Shown: positions 18,928-28,288, counted from the first letter of the stretch. The stretch is DNA of 64,000 nucleotides from Streptomyces chumphonensis (GCF_014779715.1 NZ_JACXYU010000016.1:55568-119567); one strand, 5' to 3'. Notes: generated by a model not told the origin, from the letters alone. Translations and numbers: made by a program.

Positions 18928-19734
18928 TCAGCGGGCGTGGGGGTGGCCGTAGCCGGGGGTCGGCGCGGGGTGGTGCGCGGTGGCCGCCGCGTCCCGGTCG
19001 AAGAAGGGACGCGCGTTCGCGTGCAGCCACAGGGCCACCGGGTCGTGCGCGTCGGACATCGTGACGGCGGAGACGGGCAGCCCCGGGGGCAGCGCTCCGG
19101 CGGCCTGCCGCACGGTGCTGAGCGCGGTGTGCGCGGCCTGCCCGGCGTGCGGCCCGCCCTCGTGGACGTCGACGCCGATGGCGAGGAACGCGGAGCCGTA
19201 CGCGGGGCGCACCCAGGCCCGGCGCAGACTGCGGACGGCGGGCGTGCGCTGGGCGTGGTGGGTCAACTGGGCGTAGAACTGCGGTGCCCGCACGGTGGGT
19301 TCGCCGATCCCGAGCGGCCCGGCCGGGAGCCGGTCGAGCCCCACGGCGAGGCGGCGCAGGTCCGGCCACGGGATGCCGAGGCCGCCGCCGGGCCCGTGCG
19401 GGTCCAGCCACAGCCCCAGGTGGCGGGGATAGAGCAGATGGGCGGCGTCCCGACCGGTGGACGCCCCGTGGCCGCGGTTCCAGCCGCTCGCCTCCAGCGC
19501 GCGCGGAGAGGTCGCGCAGGGGACGTAGCCGTGCCCCGCGACGTCCAGGCGCGCGTACCGGGCGTCCGGGTCGTCCGGACCGCCGTGCCACAGGAAGGGC
19601 AGCAGGGGCGCACCGGCGAGCGCGTGCAGCAGCGCCTCGTACCGGTCGTACCTGTCGTCCCGGACGGGCGACACCTGGCGCAGCAGCACCTCGACGCTCT
19701 CACCCGCGCTCACGTCCGCCGCCCTTCTCCGCAT
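18928..19734 (-). CDS. SseB-family protein
   Basis: This 268-residue cytoplasmic protein resembles the enhanced-serine-sensitivity (SseB) family: an N-terminal domain (ALLHALAGAPLLPFLW through VPCATSPRALEASGW) and a C-terminal domain (VRPAYGSAFLAIGVDVHEG, then DPVALWLHANARPFFDR). Molecular function is unknown. It has a paralogue 157 nt upstream on the same strand. Both lie close to the glycine/serine metabolism operon, which is interesting given the historical serine-sensitivity name of the family. Confidence 0.7.
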   Translation of the reverse strand: MRRRAADVSAGESVEVLLRQVSPVRDDRYDRYEALLHALAGAPLLPFLWHGGPDDPDARYARLDVAGHGYVPCATSPRALEASGWNRGHGASTGRDAAHLLYPRHLGLWLDPHGPGGGLGIPWPDLRRLAVGLDRLPAGPLGIGEPTVRAPQFYAQLTHHAQRTPAVRSLRRAWVRPAYGSAFLAIGVDVHEGGPHAGQAAHTALSTVRQAAGALPPGLPVSAVTMSDAHDPVALWLHANARPFFDRDAAATAHHPAPTPGYGHPHAR

Positions 19735-19891
19735 TCGACCTGCTCGGGCACCAGCCGTGCGCCCCCCGACATGAAATCAGCTTACGAGCCCCGGACGGCA
19801 CGGCCGGGACCGCTCACCCGCGGTGCGCCGCCTACCCACCCGTCCCCGCCCCGGCCCGCGTCGTCGTACGCGGACCAACCCGGCAGTCTAC

Positions 19892-20692
19892 TCAGAGGGG
19901 GCGTGAGTAGAAGGGCCGGACGCACTCGCGCAGCCAGCCGACGACCGGGTCGTGCGGCGCGGCGTCGAGCAGGACGAGCTGCACGGGCCACCGCACCGTG
20001 TGCGTGCTGAGCGCGCGGGCCAGCGCGTCGTGCGTGGCCTGCCGCGCCTCCGGTTCCAGGAGGTCCAGCTCGACGCCGACGAACAGCGCGGGCGGGTCGC
20101 CCTCGGCGCTGGCCAGGCCGCGCCGGGCCGTCCGTATCTGCGGCAGTCGCCCGAACTCGGTGGCGGCGGCGGACAGGAAGTCCACCGGATCGTCCTGCCA
20201 GTCGGGCTCGAACAACCGCACCCGCGCGCCCCTCGGCGCCCCCGGCCCCGCCTCCGCGTCGCCCTCCTGACACAGCAGCGCCACCGCCTCGGGCGGGACC
20301 GGCGCCCCGACGGCGCCCTCCGGGTTGACCACGATGCCGACGTGCGGCGGCAGGCCCCGGGCGAACTCCCGGGCCGGGACGACGGCGTAGCTCATCGGCA
20401 CCCGCACGCAGTGCACGAACTGCTCCTCGGAGCTGTAGACGGGCACGTACGGCACGCCGTCCCGCTCCACGGTGGGCAGATCGACGTCCCGGCTGTCCGG
20501 GCCGCCGCCCTCGGGCAGCGGGACCCACAGACTGCTGCGGCCCAGCACCTCCATCAGCCGGGCACCGGCGTGCGGCTGCCCCACGGAGGCGGCCAGCGTC
20601 TCCTCCAACGCGTTGCCCGGCCGGCCGCCGGCGGGTCCCGGCCCGGGGGTCGGAGGCTGCGGTGACGGGTGCGGCTGCTGGGGAGCTGTCAT
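19892..20692 (-). CDS. SseB-family protein, paralogue of the neighbouring gene
   Basis: This 266-residue protein shares the layout of its neighbour: VERDGVPYVPVYSSEEQFVH, a central LPPHVGIVVNPEGAVGAPVPPE segment and the C-terminal DPVVGWLRECVRPFYSR ending. The first 30 residues are Pro/Gln rich and probably disordered. The two genes look like an old tandem duplication. It is divergent from a secreted-protein gene 178 nt away. Function is unknown. Confidence 0.7.
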   Translation of the reverse strand: MTAPQQPHPSPQPPTPGPGPAGGRPGNALEETLAASVGQPHAGARLMEVLGRSSLWVPLPEGGGPDSRDVDLPTVERDGVPYVPVYSSEEQFVHCVRVPMSYAVVPAREFARGLPPHVGIVVNPEGAVGAPVPPEAVALLCQEGDAEAGPGAPRGARVRLFEPDWQDDPVDFLSAAATEFGRLPQIRTARRGLASAEGDPPALFVGVELDLLEPEARQATHDALARALSTHTVRWPVQLVLLDAAPHDPVVGWLRECVRPFYSRPL

Positions 20693-20870
20693 GGGCGAAA
20701 CCCTAGCGGGGGACGTCGTCCGGCAGGCAGGGCTCCGGGGATTGACCCGGACGGTGGCCCACCGCGACCGTCCGGTTGCGCGCGGTCACTCCCCCTTCCA
20801 CGGTGGAGGGGTCCCCGCAGTACCGAAGAGGTGCCCACCGGTGCCTCCGGCACACAGGAAGTCACCCTTG

Positions 20871-21551
20871 ATGCTCTCGTCCCGCAAGACCGCCTCCCTC
20901 ACCGTGGCCGCAGCCCTCGCCGGAACCCTCGCCCTGACGCTCGTCGGCACCGCCGGAGCCGACCCGTCCCGTCCGGCCCCCGCTCCCGCCGCCCCGGCCG
21001 CCGAGCGCGGCACCGCGCGGCTCGCCGAGGACGCCCGGCGACTCGACCTGATGGGCGACGGCGTCTCCTCCGTCATGGAGCTCGTCGAGGACGTCCTCGA
21101 AGCCGACCCCGTCGCCGGGTACGACATGCGGGAGCACCGCGAGGAGGTCCTGGCGGAGCTGCGGGAACTGGAGGCGTCCTTCGCGGCGCCCGGGGCGGGG
21201 CGGTGGCGGCAGCCGACCGCCGTGCCCTCGGACCTGCCCCCCGCCCTGCCGACCTGCCTGCCCGTGAACCTGCCCCCCGGAGCGCCGGAGGTGCCGCTGC
21301 CCCTGCCGACGTGCGACGCGCCGTCCGCGCCCGCCGGGTCGCAGGGGTCGGAGGGAGCCGCGGCCGTTCCCGCCGCGCAGGCCCCGAAGGACGCGCTGGA
21401 CGACCTGCGGGCCGCGCTGGACCGGCTCTTCGACGCCCTGCCCGAACAGGGCCCGGACGGCCTGACCGAGCCGCTGGCGGAGGTGGTCGCGGCGGCGGCG
21501 AGGCTGGTCGCCGAGCTGCTTCCCCCGGACCTCGGCGCGGCGCGGAGCTGA
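20871..21551 (+). CDS. secreted Ala/Pro-rich protein of unknown function
   Basis: This 226-residue protein has a Sec signal peptide (basic start, hydrophobic 8-28, cleavage near GTAGA-DP). The mature part has a helical segment (about 50-110), a proline-rich middle with two cysteines in repeated LPTC units, and a C-terminal helical segment ending LLPPDLGAARS. No family is recognised. ATG 20871 follows CACAGGAAGTCACC. It is convergent with the P-loop protein gene. Confidence 0.6.
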   Translation: MLSSRKTASLTVAAALAGTLALTLVGTAGADPSRPAPAPAAPAAERGTARLAEDARRLDLMGDGVSSVMELVEDVLEADPVAGYDMREHREEVLAELRELEASFAAPGAGRWRQPTAVPSDLPPALPTCLPVNLPPGAPEVPLPLPTCDAPSAPAGSQGSEGAAAVPAAQAPKDALDDLRAALDRLFDALPEQGPDGLTEPLAEVVAAAARLVAELLPPDLGAARS

Positions 21552-21586
21552 CCGCGCGCCCGGGCCGGGCCGCACACCCGGGCCCG

Positions 21587-22270
21587 TCAGCGGCCCGGCG
21601 CCCCCGGGGCGGTGCCGCGCAGGGCCCGGGTGTACGCCCGGTCCACCAGGAGCGCCGCGTCACAGGCGGCGGGCAGGCGTCCCGCCGCCAGGTCGGTCAG
21701 CAGCCGGGCGGTCGCCCGCCGGTGCCGCGCGAACGCGAACGGCGAGACGGTACGGCCCCGCTCGGCCTGCCCGGCCAGGGCGACGTCCACCGGGACGTCC
21801 AGGACGACGAGATGGAGCCGCACCCCGCGCCGCCGCGCGTCCCGGGCCAGCCAGCGCCGCACCCACGGCAGATTCCCGCAGTCGTGGACGACGACGCCCG
21901 CCCCGCCCGCCAGCGCACGGCGCAGCCGCCGGTAGTGGTCCAGTCGCACGGCGGGCCGGTAGAGGGCGTAGGGCAGCCAGCGCGGCATCCGCCGGTCCCA
22001 CCGCTCGCGGACGTCCTGGGAGTCCACCGAGAGCGCCGTGCCGTCGAGGTGGTGGAGGAGGGCGCGGATGAGGGTGGACTTGCCGCTGCCCGGCAGGCCG
22101 GAGACGACCACCCGGTCCCCGGCCGGGAACGTGGGCGGCCGGAGCGCGCGGCGTCCCCGCAGGTCGCGAACGGCGGGGGGCAGCGTCTCGGCGTCGGGGA
22201 CGGCGCTCTGGTGGGGCACGGCGGGCAGCGCGGCCGGGCAGGGATGGGCCTGGGGTTCGTTCCGGATCAT
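21587..22270 (-). CDS. P-loop ATPase/kinase-like protein
   Basis: This 227-residue protein has a clear Walker A (VVSGLPGSGKST, residues about 53-64). SVDSQDVRERW and VVVHDCGNLPWVR follow, then a lid-like region with basic residues (AFARHRRATARLL). This resembles small P-loop kinases of the zeta-toxin/AAA_33 group, which phosphorylate small molecules or nucleotides. The substrate is unknown. ATG 22270 follows GGAGGAG. It is divergent from the glycine riboswitch-gcvT unit. Confidence 0.7.
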   Translation of the reverse strand: MIRNEPQAHPCPAALPAVPHQSAVPDAETLPPAVRDLRGRRALRPPTFPAGDRVVVSGLPGSGKSTLIRALLHHLDGTALSVDSQDVRERWDRRMPRWLPYALYRPAVRLDHYRRLRRALAGGAGVVVHDCGNLPWVRRWLARDARRRGVRLHLVVLDVPVDVALAGQAERGRTVSPFAFARHRRATARLLTDLAAGRLPAACDAALLVDRAYTRALRGTAPGAPGR

Positions 22271-22444
22271 GCCGTTTCTCCTCCCGGGGCGGCTCGCGGT
22301 CGCGCGGCCACTCCTATGATGACCGTTCGCCACGCTGCGGTTCCCCCTCGCTACCCTGCGGACCCGTCGCGGGACGGGGTGCCGCTGCGGCGGGTCGCGT
22401 GCAATGATGAGCCCGCGAACTTCATACCGGCCGTTCGAACCCGC

Positions 22445-22672
22445 GCGGGAGAGTCTCCACATGCTGGTCACCGGTTCACCGGTCACCGGACACGGAGCGC
22501 CGAAGGAGCAAGTCCTCCCTTGAATCTCTCAGGCCCCTGATACCGCGCGAGTGAGGCAGATCTGAAAAGCGGGCGGGCCCCGAGGCGGGGCCGGTCCCAC
22601 CCAAGGTGCAAGCCGTGGCCCGTTCGGGCCTGCGGCGAACCTCTCAGGTTCCGATGACAGATGGGGAGGACA
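22445..22672 (+). ncRNA. tandem glycine riboswitch upstream of gcvT
   Basis: Two consecutive aptamers are visible. The first (about 22445-22548) has GGGAGAG, GCGCCGAAGGAGCAAG and AATCTCTCAGGCCCC-TGATACCG. The second (about 22553-22672) has GGCAGATCTGAAAAG, CACCCAAGGTGCAAG, CGAACCTCTCAGGTTCCGATGACAG and GGGGAGGAC. These are the conserved core boxes of cooperative glycine riboswitches. It precedes the glycine cleavage genes and should turn them on when glycine is abundant. The short linker between aptamers is typical. Confidence 0.95.
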
Positions 22673-22699
22673 TGTCCGCCCTGCCTGGGAGCCCCTTGA

Positions 22700-23854
22700 A
22701 TGTCTGACGCCCTGCCCGAGAACGCCCCGCCCCGACGCACCGCCCTCGACTCCGTGCACCGCGCCCTCGGCGCGACGATGACGGACTTCGCCGGCTGGGA
22801 CATGCCGCTGCGCTACGGCAGCGAACGCGACGAGCACCACGCCGTCCGCACCCGCGCCGGCCTCTTCGACCTCTCGCACATGGGCGAGATCACCGTCACC
22901 GGCCCGCAGGCCGGTGAGCTGCTGGACTACGCGCTCGTCGGCAACCTCTCCGCCGTCAAGGCGGGCCGCGCCCGCTACACCATGATCTGCGACGAGAACG
23001 GCGGCATCCTGGACGACCTGATCGTCTACCGGCTCGCCGACGGCCGCGAGAGCACGTACATGGTCGTCGCCAACGCCTCCAACGCGCAGGTCGTCCTTGA
23101 CGCGCTCGTCGCCCGGCAGGCCGGGTTCGACGCCGCCGTGCGGGACGACCGCGACGCCTACGCCCTCCTCGCGGTGCAGGGGCCGAAGGCGCACGGCGTC
23201 CTCGCGAGCCTCACCGACGCGGACCTGGAGGGCCTGAAGTACTACGCGGGGCTGCCGGGCACGGTCGCTGGGGTGCCCGCCCTGATCGCCCGCACCGGCT
23301 ACACCGGTGAGGACGGGTTCGAGCTGTTCGCCGCGCCGCAGGACGCGGAGAAGCTGTGGCAGGCGCTCCTGAGCGCCGGAGAGGGCGAGGGCCTGGTGCC
23401 GTGCGGCCTGTCCTGCCGGGACACCCTCCGGCTGGAGGCCGGCATGCCCCTGTACGGGCACGAGCTGACCCGCGCGACGACACCGTTCGACGCCGGCCAG
23501 GGCCGGGTGGTGAAGTTCGAGAAGACGACCAACGACGGGCGCTTCGTCGGCCGGGACGCCCTGGAGGCGGCGGCCGAGCGGGCCGCCGCCACCCCGCCGC
23601 GCGTCCTGGTGGGCCTGGTCGCCGAGGGCCGCCGCGTCCCGCGCGCCGGATTCCCGGTGGTCACCGCCGACGGGACGCGGATCGGTGAGGTCACCTCCGG
23701 GGCCCCCTCCCCCACCCTCGGCAAGCCGATCGCCATGGTCTACGTGGACGCCGCCCACGCCGCGCCGGGCACCGAGGGCGTCGCCGTCGACATCCGCGGG
23801 ACCCACGAGCCGTACGCCGTCGTGGCCCTGCCCTTCTACAAGCGGGAACGCTGA
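22700..23854 (+). CDS. gcvT: aminomethyltransferase, T protein of the glycine cleavage system
   Basis: This 384-residue T protein transfers the aminomethyl carbon of glycine from lipoyl-H protein to tetrahydrofolate, releasing ammonia. It has DFAGWDMPLRYGSERDEHHAVR at the start, LFDLSHMGEI, GYTGEDGFELF and the C-terminal GKPIAMVYV. ATG 22700 follows GGGAG. It lies directly behind the glycine riboswitch and heads a gcvT-gcvH-glyA(-sdaA) cluster. The P protein gene gcvP is not in this window. Confidence 0.97.
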   Translation: MSDALPENAPPRRTALDSVHRALGATMTDFAGWDMPLRYGSERDEHHAVRTRAGLFDLSHMGEITVTGPQAGELLDYALVGNLSAVKAGRARYTMICDENGGILDDLIVYRLADGRESTYMVVANASNAQVVLDALVARQAGFDAAVRDDRDAYALLAVQGPKAHGVLASLTDADLEGLKYYAGLPGTVAGVPALIARTGYTGEDGFELFAAPQDAEKLWQALLSAGEGEGLVPCGLSCRDTLRLEAGMPLYGHELTRATTPFDAGQGRVVKFEKTTNDGRFVGRDALEAAAERAAATPPRVLVGLVAEGRRVPRAGFPVVTADGTRIGEVTSGAPSPTLGKPIAMVYVDAAHAAPGTEGVAVDIRGTHEPYAVVALPFYKRER

Positions 23855-23960
23855 GCGGGCACCCGTCCGGGTCACCCGCCGCCCCGCCCCCGGCGGGTCC
23901 GGCCGCGCCTGACGCACCCCTTCCCCACACCACCACCCCTCATCCGGGAGAATTCACCTC

Positions 23961-24338
23961 ATGAGCAACCCTGAGCAGCTGCGTTACAGCAAGGAACACG
24001 AGTGGCTGTCGACCGCCGAGGACGGCGTCGCGACGGTCGGCATCACCGCGCACGCCGCCGGCGCGCTCGGTGACGTCGTCTACGTCCAGCTTCCCGACGT
24101 GGGCGACACCGTCACCGCGGGCGAGACCTGCGGCGAGCTGGAGTCGACCAAGTCGGTCAGCGACCTGTACGCCCCCGTCACCGGCGAGATCGTCGAGGCC
24201 AACCAGGACGTCGTGGACGACCCGGGCCTGGTGAACTCGGCCCCCTTCGAGGGCGGCTGGCTCTTCAAGGTGCGCGTCACCGACGAGCCGGACGACCTGC
24301 TCTCGGCCGACGAGTACACCGCCTTCACGGCCGGCTGA
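23961..24338 (+). CDS. gcvH: glycine cleavage system H protein
   Basis: This 125-residue lipoyl carrier shuttles the aminomethyl group between P, T and L proteins. The lipoylated lysine is Lys64 in ELESTKSVSDLYAP, the standard motif. Length is normal. It lies 106 nt after gcvT and 30 nt before glyA in the same direction. Confidence 0.97.
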   Translation: MSNPEQLRYSKEHEWLSTAEDGVATVGITAHAAGALGDVVYVQLPDVGDTVTAGETCGELESTKSVSDLYAPVTGEIVEANQDVVDDPGLVNSAPFEGGWLFKVRVTDEPDDLLSADEYTAFTAG

Positions 24339-24368
24339 GCCCCCTTCGAACCCGGACGGACACCTCTC

Positions 24369-25643
24369 ATGTCGCTTCTCAACCGTTCCCTCCACGAGGT
24401 GGACCCGGACGTCGCCGCCGCCGTCGACGCCGAGCTCCACCGCCAGCAGTCCACCCTCGAGATGATCGCCTCGGAGAACTTCGCGCCCGTCGCGGCGCTG
24501 GAGGCCCAGGGCTCGGTCCTCACCAACAAGTACGCCGAGGGCTACCCGGGCCGCCGCTACTACGGCGGCTGCGAGCACGTCGACGTCATCGAGGACATCG
24601 CCCGCGAGCGGATCAAGGCGCTGTTCGGCGCCGAGGCCGCCAACGTGCAGCCCCACTCGGGCGCCTCCGCCAACGCGGCGGCCATGTTCGCCCTGCTCAA
24701 GCCGGGTGACACGATCATGGGCCTGGACCTGGCCCACGGCGGTCACCTCACGCACGGCATGCGGATCAACTTCTCCGGCAAGCTCTACAACGTCGTCGCG
24801 TACCACGTCGACCCGGAGACGGGCCTCGTCGACATGGACGAGGTCGAGCGCCTGGCGCAGGAGCACCGGCCGCAGCTGATCATCGCCGGCTGGTCCGCGT
24901 ACCCGCGTCAGCTCGACTTCGCCGCGTTCCGCCGCGTCGCGGACGCCACCGGGGCGCTGCTCATGGTCGACATGGCGCACTTCGCGGGCCTCGTCGCCGC
25001 CGGGCTGCACCCCAACCCGGTGCCCTTCGCCGACGTCGTCACCACGACCACGCACAAGACCCTCGGCGGGCCGCGCGGTGGTGTGATCCTCTCCAAGCAG
25101 GAGCACGCCAAGAAGATCAACTCGGCCGTCTTCCCCGGCCAGCAGGGCGGGCCGCTGGAGCACGTCATCGCGGCCAAGGCGGTCTCGTTCAAGATCGCCG
25201 CGACCGACGAGTTCACGGAGCGCCAGCAGCGCACCCTGGCCGGTGCGAAGCTGCTCGCCGAGCGGCTGACCCGGCCCGACGCCGTCGAGGCCGGGGTCTC
25301 CGTCCTCTCCGGCGGCACCGACGTCCACCTGGTCCTCGTGGACCTGCGCGACAGCGAGCTGGACGGCCAGCAGGCCGAGGACCGGCTCCACGAGATCGGC
25401 ATCACCGTCAACCGCAACGCCGTGCCGAACGACCCGCGTCCGCCGATGGTCACCTCCGGGCTGCGCATCGGCACCCCGGCGCTGGCCACCCGCGGCTTCG
25501 GCGAGGACGACTTCCGCGAGGTCGCCGACATCATCGCCGAGGCGCTGCTGCCGGACTTCGACGAGGCCAAGGCCAAGTCGCTCGCCGTCCGCGTCACCGC
25601 GCTCGCCGACCAGCACCCGCTGTACCCGGGCCTGACCAAGTAG
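24369..25643 (+). CDS. glyA: serine hydroxymethyltransferase
   Basis: This 424-residue PLP enzyme interconverts serine and glycine with tetrahydrofolate. Visible motifs are LEMIASENFAP, YAEGYPGRRYYGGCE, PHSGASANAA and the PLP-lysine region DVVTTTTHKTLGGPRGG (about 220-236). It works with GcvT/GcvH in one-carbon supply and shares their riboswitch-controlled operon if read-through occurs. Confidence 0.97.
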   Translation: MSLLNRSLHEVDPDVAAAVDAELHRQQSTLEMIASENFAPVAALEAQGSVLTNKYAEGYPGRRYYGGCEHVDVIEDIARERIKALFGAEAANVQPHSGASANAAAMFALLKPGDTIMGLDLAHGGHLTHGMRINFSGKLYNVVAYHVDPETGLVDMDEVERLAQEHRPQLIIAGWSAYPRQLDFAAFRRVADATGALLMVDMAHFAGLVAAGLHPNPVPFADVVTTTTHKTLGGPRGGVILSKQEHAKKINSAVFPGQQGGPLEHVIAAKAVSFKIAATDEFTERQQRTLAGAKLLAERLTRPDAVEAGVSVLSGGTDVHLVLVDLRDSELDGQQAEDRLHEIGITVNRNAVPNDPRPPMVTSGLRIGTPALATRGFGEDDFREVADIIAEALLPDFDEAKAKSLAVRVTALADQHPLYPGLTK

Positions 25644-25751
25644 TTCCGGGTAGCCCCAGCCGGGCCGGACGCCCCCGCACCACCCCGCGCGGCGTCCGGC
25701 CCCGCACCTGACCGCACGCTCCACCCACGAGCTGACGAGGGAGTCCGCACC

Positions 25752-27134
25752 GTGGCCATTTCCGTCTTCGACCTCTTCTCCATCGGCATCGGCCCGTCCT
25801 CCTCGCACACGGTCGGCCCGATGCGCGCCGCGCGCATGTTCGCGGCCCGGCTGAAGAACGACGGGGTGCTCGCGCAGACCACCTCCGTCCGCGCCGAACT
25901 CTTCGGCTCACTCGGCGCCACCGGGCACGGCCACGGCACGCCCAAGGCCGTCCTGCTGGGCCTGGAGGGCCACTCACCTCGCTCCGTCGACGTCACCCGG
26001 GCCGACGCCTGGGTCGACCGCATCCGCCACGAGGGCCGGCTGCGCCTGCTCTCCACCGAGATAGGCGACGCCCACGAGATCGCCTTCGACGCCGACACCG
26101 ACCTCGTCCTGCACCGCCGCCGCTCGCTGCCCTACCACGCCAACGGCATGACGCTGTTCGCCTACGACACCGACGGCCGCCCGCTGCTGGAGAAGACCTA
26201 CTACTCGGTCGGCGGCGGCTTCGTCGTCGACGAGGACGCCGTCGGCGAGGACCGCATCAAGCTCGACGACACCGTGCTGCGCCACCCCTTCCGCACCGGC
26301 GACGAGCTGCTGCGGCTGACGCGCGAGACCGGCCTGTCGGTCTCGGCGCTGATGCTGGAGAACGAGAAGGCGTGGCGCACCGAGGAGGAGATCCGCGAGG
26401 GTCTCCTGGAGATCTGGCGCGTCATGCAGGACTGCGTGGCGCGCGGCAGCAGCCAGGAGGGGATCCTCCCCGGCGGGCTCAAGGTGCGGCGCCGCGCGGC
26501 GACGACCGCCCGGCAGCTGCGCGCCGAGGGCAACGCCGAGGCACACGCCATGGAATGGGTGACGCTCTACGCGATGGCGGTCAACGAGGAGAACGCCGCC
26601 GGCGGCCGCGTCGTCACCGCCCCCACCAACGGCGCCGCCGGCATCATCCCGGCCGTCCTGCACTACTACGTCAACTTCGTCCCCGGCGCCGACGACGACG
26701 GCGTGGTCCGCTTCCTCCTCGCGGCGGGCGCGATCGGCATGCTGTTCAAGGAGAACGCCTCGATCTCCGGCGCCGAGGTCGGCTGCCAGGGCGAGGTCGG
26801 TTCGGCCTGCTCCATGGCGGCGGGCGGCCTCGCGGAGGTCCTGGGCGCGTCACCCGAGCAGATGGAGAACGCCGCCGAGATCGGCATCGAGCACAACCTC
26901 GGCCTGACCTGCGACCCGGTCGGCGGCCTCGTGCAGATCCCGTGCATCGAGCGCAACGGCATGGCGGCCGTCAAGGCCGTCACCGCCGCGAAGATGTCGC
27001 TGCGCGGCGACGGCCGCCACCACGTCTCGCTCGACAAGGCGATCAAGACGATGAAGGACACCGGCGCCGACATGTCCGTCAAGTACAAGGAGACCGCCCG
27101 CGGCGGCCTCGCGGTGAACATCATCGAGTGCTGA
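25752..27134 (+). CDS. sdaA: L-serine ammonia-lyase (dehydratase), single-chain iron-sulfur type
   Basis: This 460-residue enzyme deaminates serine to pyruvate using a [4Fe-4S] cluster. Its N-terminal beta domain (FDLFSIGIGPSSSHTVGPMRAARMF) and C-terminal alpha domain hold the cluster cysteines in EVGCQGEVGSACSMAAG and GLTCDPVGG-IPCIERN. GTG 25752 follows GACGAGGGAG. It completes a glycine to serine to pyruvate route with gcvT/gcvH/glyA. It is the last core gene before the accessory island. Confidence 0.96.
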   Translation: MAISVFDLFSIGIGPSSSHTVGPMRAARMFAARLKNDGVLAQTTSVRAELFGSLGATGHGHGTPKAVLLGLEGHSPRSVDVTRADAWVDRIRHEGRLRLLSTEIGDAHEIAFDADTDLVLHRRRSLPYHANGMTLFAYDTDGRPLLEKTYYSVGGGFVVDEDAVGEDRIKLDDTVLRHPFRTGDELLRLTRETGLSVSALMLENEKAWRTEEEIREGLLEIWRVMQDCVARGSSQEGILPGGLKVRRRAATTARQLRAEGNAEAHAMEWVTLYAMAVNEENAAGGRVVTAPTNGAAGIIPAVLHYYVNFVPGADDDGVVRFLLAAGAIGMLFKENASISGAEVGCQGEVGSACSMAAGGLAEVLGASPEQMENAAEIGIEHNLGLTCDPVGGLVQIPCIERNGMAAVKAVTAAKMSLRGDGRHHVSLDKAIKTMKDTGADMSVKYKETARGGLAVNIIEC

Positions 27135-27142
27135 GGGGAAGG

Positions 27143-27185
27143 GGCCCTGACCAGCGCGTTCGTATCTTTCAGCGCGGTCAGGGCC
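27143..27185. terminator. hairpin after sdaA
   Basis: GGCCCTGACC (27143-27152) pairs exactly with GGTCAGGGCC (27176-27185) and can extend with flanking AAGG/CCTT, giving a strong stop 8 nt after the sdaA stop codon. It marks the end of core chromosome gene order in this window. Confidence 0.75.
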
Positions 27186-27347
27186 TTCCCTGCCGACGCG
27201 GCGGACAGCCCCTGAAGCCCCCTGGGACAGACGTGGGAGTCCATGGCGGATCCCTCGCCGATGGGCGCTTGCCCTGGAGGTTCGCGACACCCGCGCAGCG
27301 ATGGATGTCCCTCCGACCCATCCGCTCAGAGAATCACCCCCGTGCAA

Positions 27348-27364
27348 TAACAAGAATTTTGTTA
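27348..27364. promoter_or_regulatory. operator-like inverted repeat upstream of the antitoxin gene
   Basis: TAACAA and TTGTTA flank GAATT, 11 nt before the antitoxin ATG, in an AT-rich patch unlike the surrounding DNA. Ribbon-helix-helix antitoxins usually repress their own promoter through such repeats. It also overlaps where the core promoter should lie. Confidence 0.55.
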
Positions 27365-27375
27365 AACTCGACCCC

Positions 27376-27648
27376 ATGGTTACCTCCCAGGCGCCCGGCG
27401 AAGGACCCGTCCGGCCCGTATCGGTCTCCCTCCACGAGGGAACCATCGCTGCCCTCAAGGCGCGTACGGGCAAACGAGGCATGTCCGCCTACGTCGAGAC
27501 CCTCATCCAGCGCCAACTGGAACGGGACCGACTGCGCGAGCTCATCGAAGACGCGGAAGCCGAACACGGTCCGGTCGACCAGGCGGCGGTCGACGCCAAA
27601 CGCGCCGTTCTCCGCGGCGACGCCGCGGGCTCGGCGGACGCCGCGTGA
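27376..27648 (+). CDS. probable RHH-type antitoxin of a PIN-toxin pair
   Basis: This 90-residue protein has a predicted ribbon-helix-helix start (VSVSLHEGTIAALKARTG, then SAYVETLIQRQLERD). An acidic tail follows (ELIEDAEAEHGPVD), as in antitoxins that wrap the toxin. Its stop overlaps the toxin start (GTGA). No clear Shine-Dalgarno precedes ATG 27376, so it may be translated from a leaderless or very short-leader mRNA. It lies at the junction between core genes and the island. Confidence 0.65.
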   Translation: MVTSQAPGEGPVRPVSVSLHEGTIAALKARTGKRGMSAYVETLIQRQLERDRLRELIEDAEAEHGPVDQAAVDAKRAVLRGDAAGSADAA

Positions 27649-28037
27649 GCGGCACGCTCGTCCTGGACTGCGAGGGCCTGTCCCAACTGGTACGACGCAC
27701 GCCCGCGATCACCGAGTGGCTGGCTGCGGCCGAATCCGAAGACATCCGCGTCGTCACCAGCTCCGTCACCCTCGTCGAAGCACGCGACCCCAGGGTCAAC
27801 CAGGCCCGCTTCGACTACGCAGTCTCCCGCGTGAACATCATCCCGCCCACCGAAGCCATCGCCCGCCATGCGAGCAAGCTCCTGGCCGCGGCCGGACTAC
27901 ACGGCCACAAGTACGCCCTCGACGCCATCGTGGCCGCCACCGCACTCACCTCGCCAGCCCCAGCGACCGTCCTGACGTCGGATCCCGAAGACCTCCTGGC
28001 GCTCTGCGGCCCCGGCATCCGCGTCATCAAGGTCTGA
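27645..28037 (+). CDS. PIN-domain toxin (VapC-like ribonuclease)
   Basis: This 130-residue PIN domain has the acidic metal-binding set: an Asp at residue 8 (LVLDCEGL), a Glu in SVTLVEARD, an Asp in KYALDAIVAATAL, and TSDPEDLLAL at the end. PIN toxins cut RNA and are blocked by the antitoxin made from the overlapping upstream gene. The LDCEGL start and length fit the actinobacterial group. Its target RNA cannot be read from the sequence. Confidence 0.75.
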   Translation: MSGTLVLDCEGLSQLVRRTPAITEWLAAAESEDIRVVTSSVTLVEARDPRVNQARFDYAVSRVNIIPPTEAIARHASKLLAAAGLHGHKYALDAIVAATALTSPAPATVLTSDPEDLLALCGPGIRVIKV

Positions 28038-28288
28038 CCGCGAGGCCGCGACTCGACCCGCCTCCTGTGCGCATCAGAGCGCTGCACGGAAGGCCTCGGG
28101 TGGCAGCCTCGCCACTGCGTCACATCGGCCGCTGCCGGCCCGATCGCGACAGCGCAACACACTGCGAGGAGGCCCAGAATTTGCGTGGCGGGCTTCCGCC
28201 CGAGTTCCCGGTCGTCCGCATGACACTCAGTGTGGTGGTCCGACACTCCAGCGGCCCTCACCGATTCAGCCGCATGCAGGTCTCGGTG

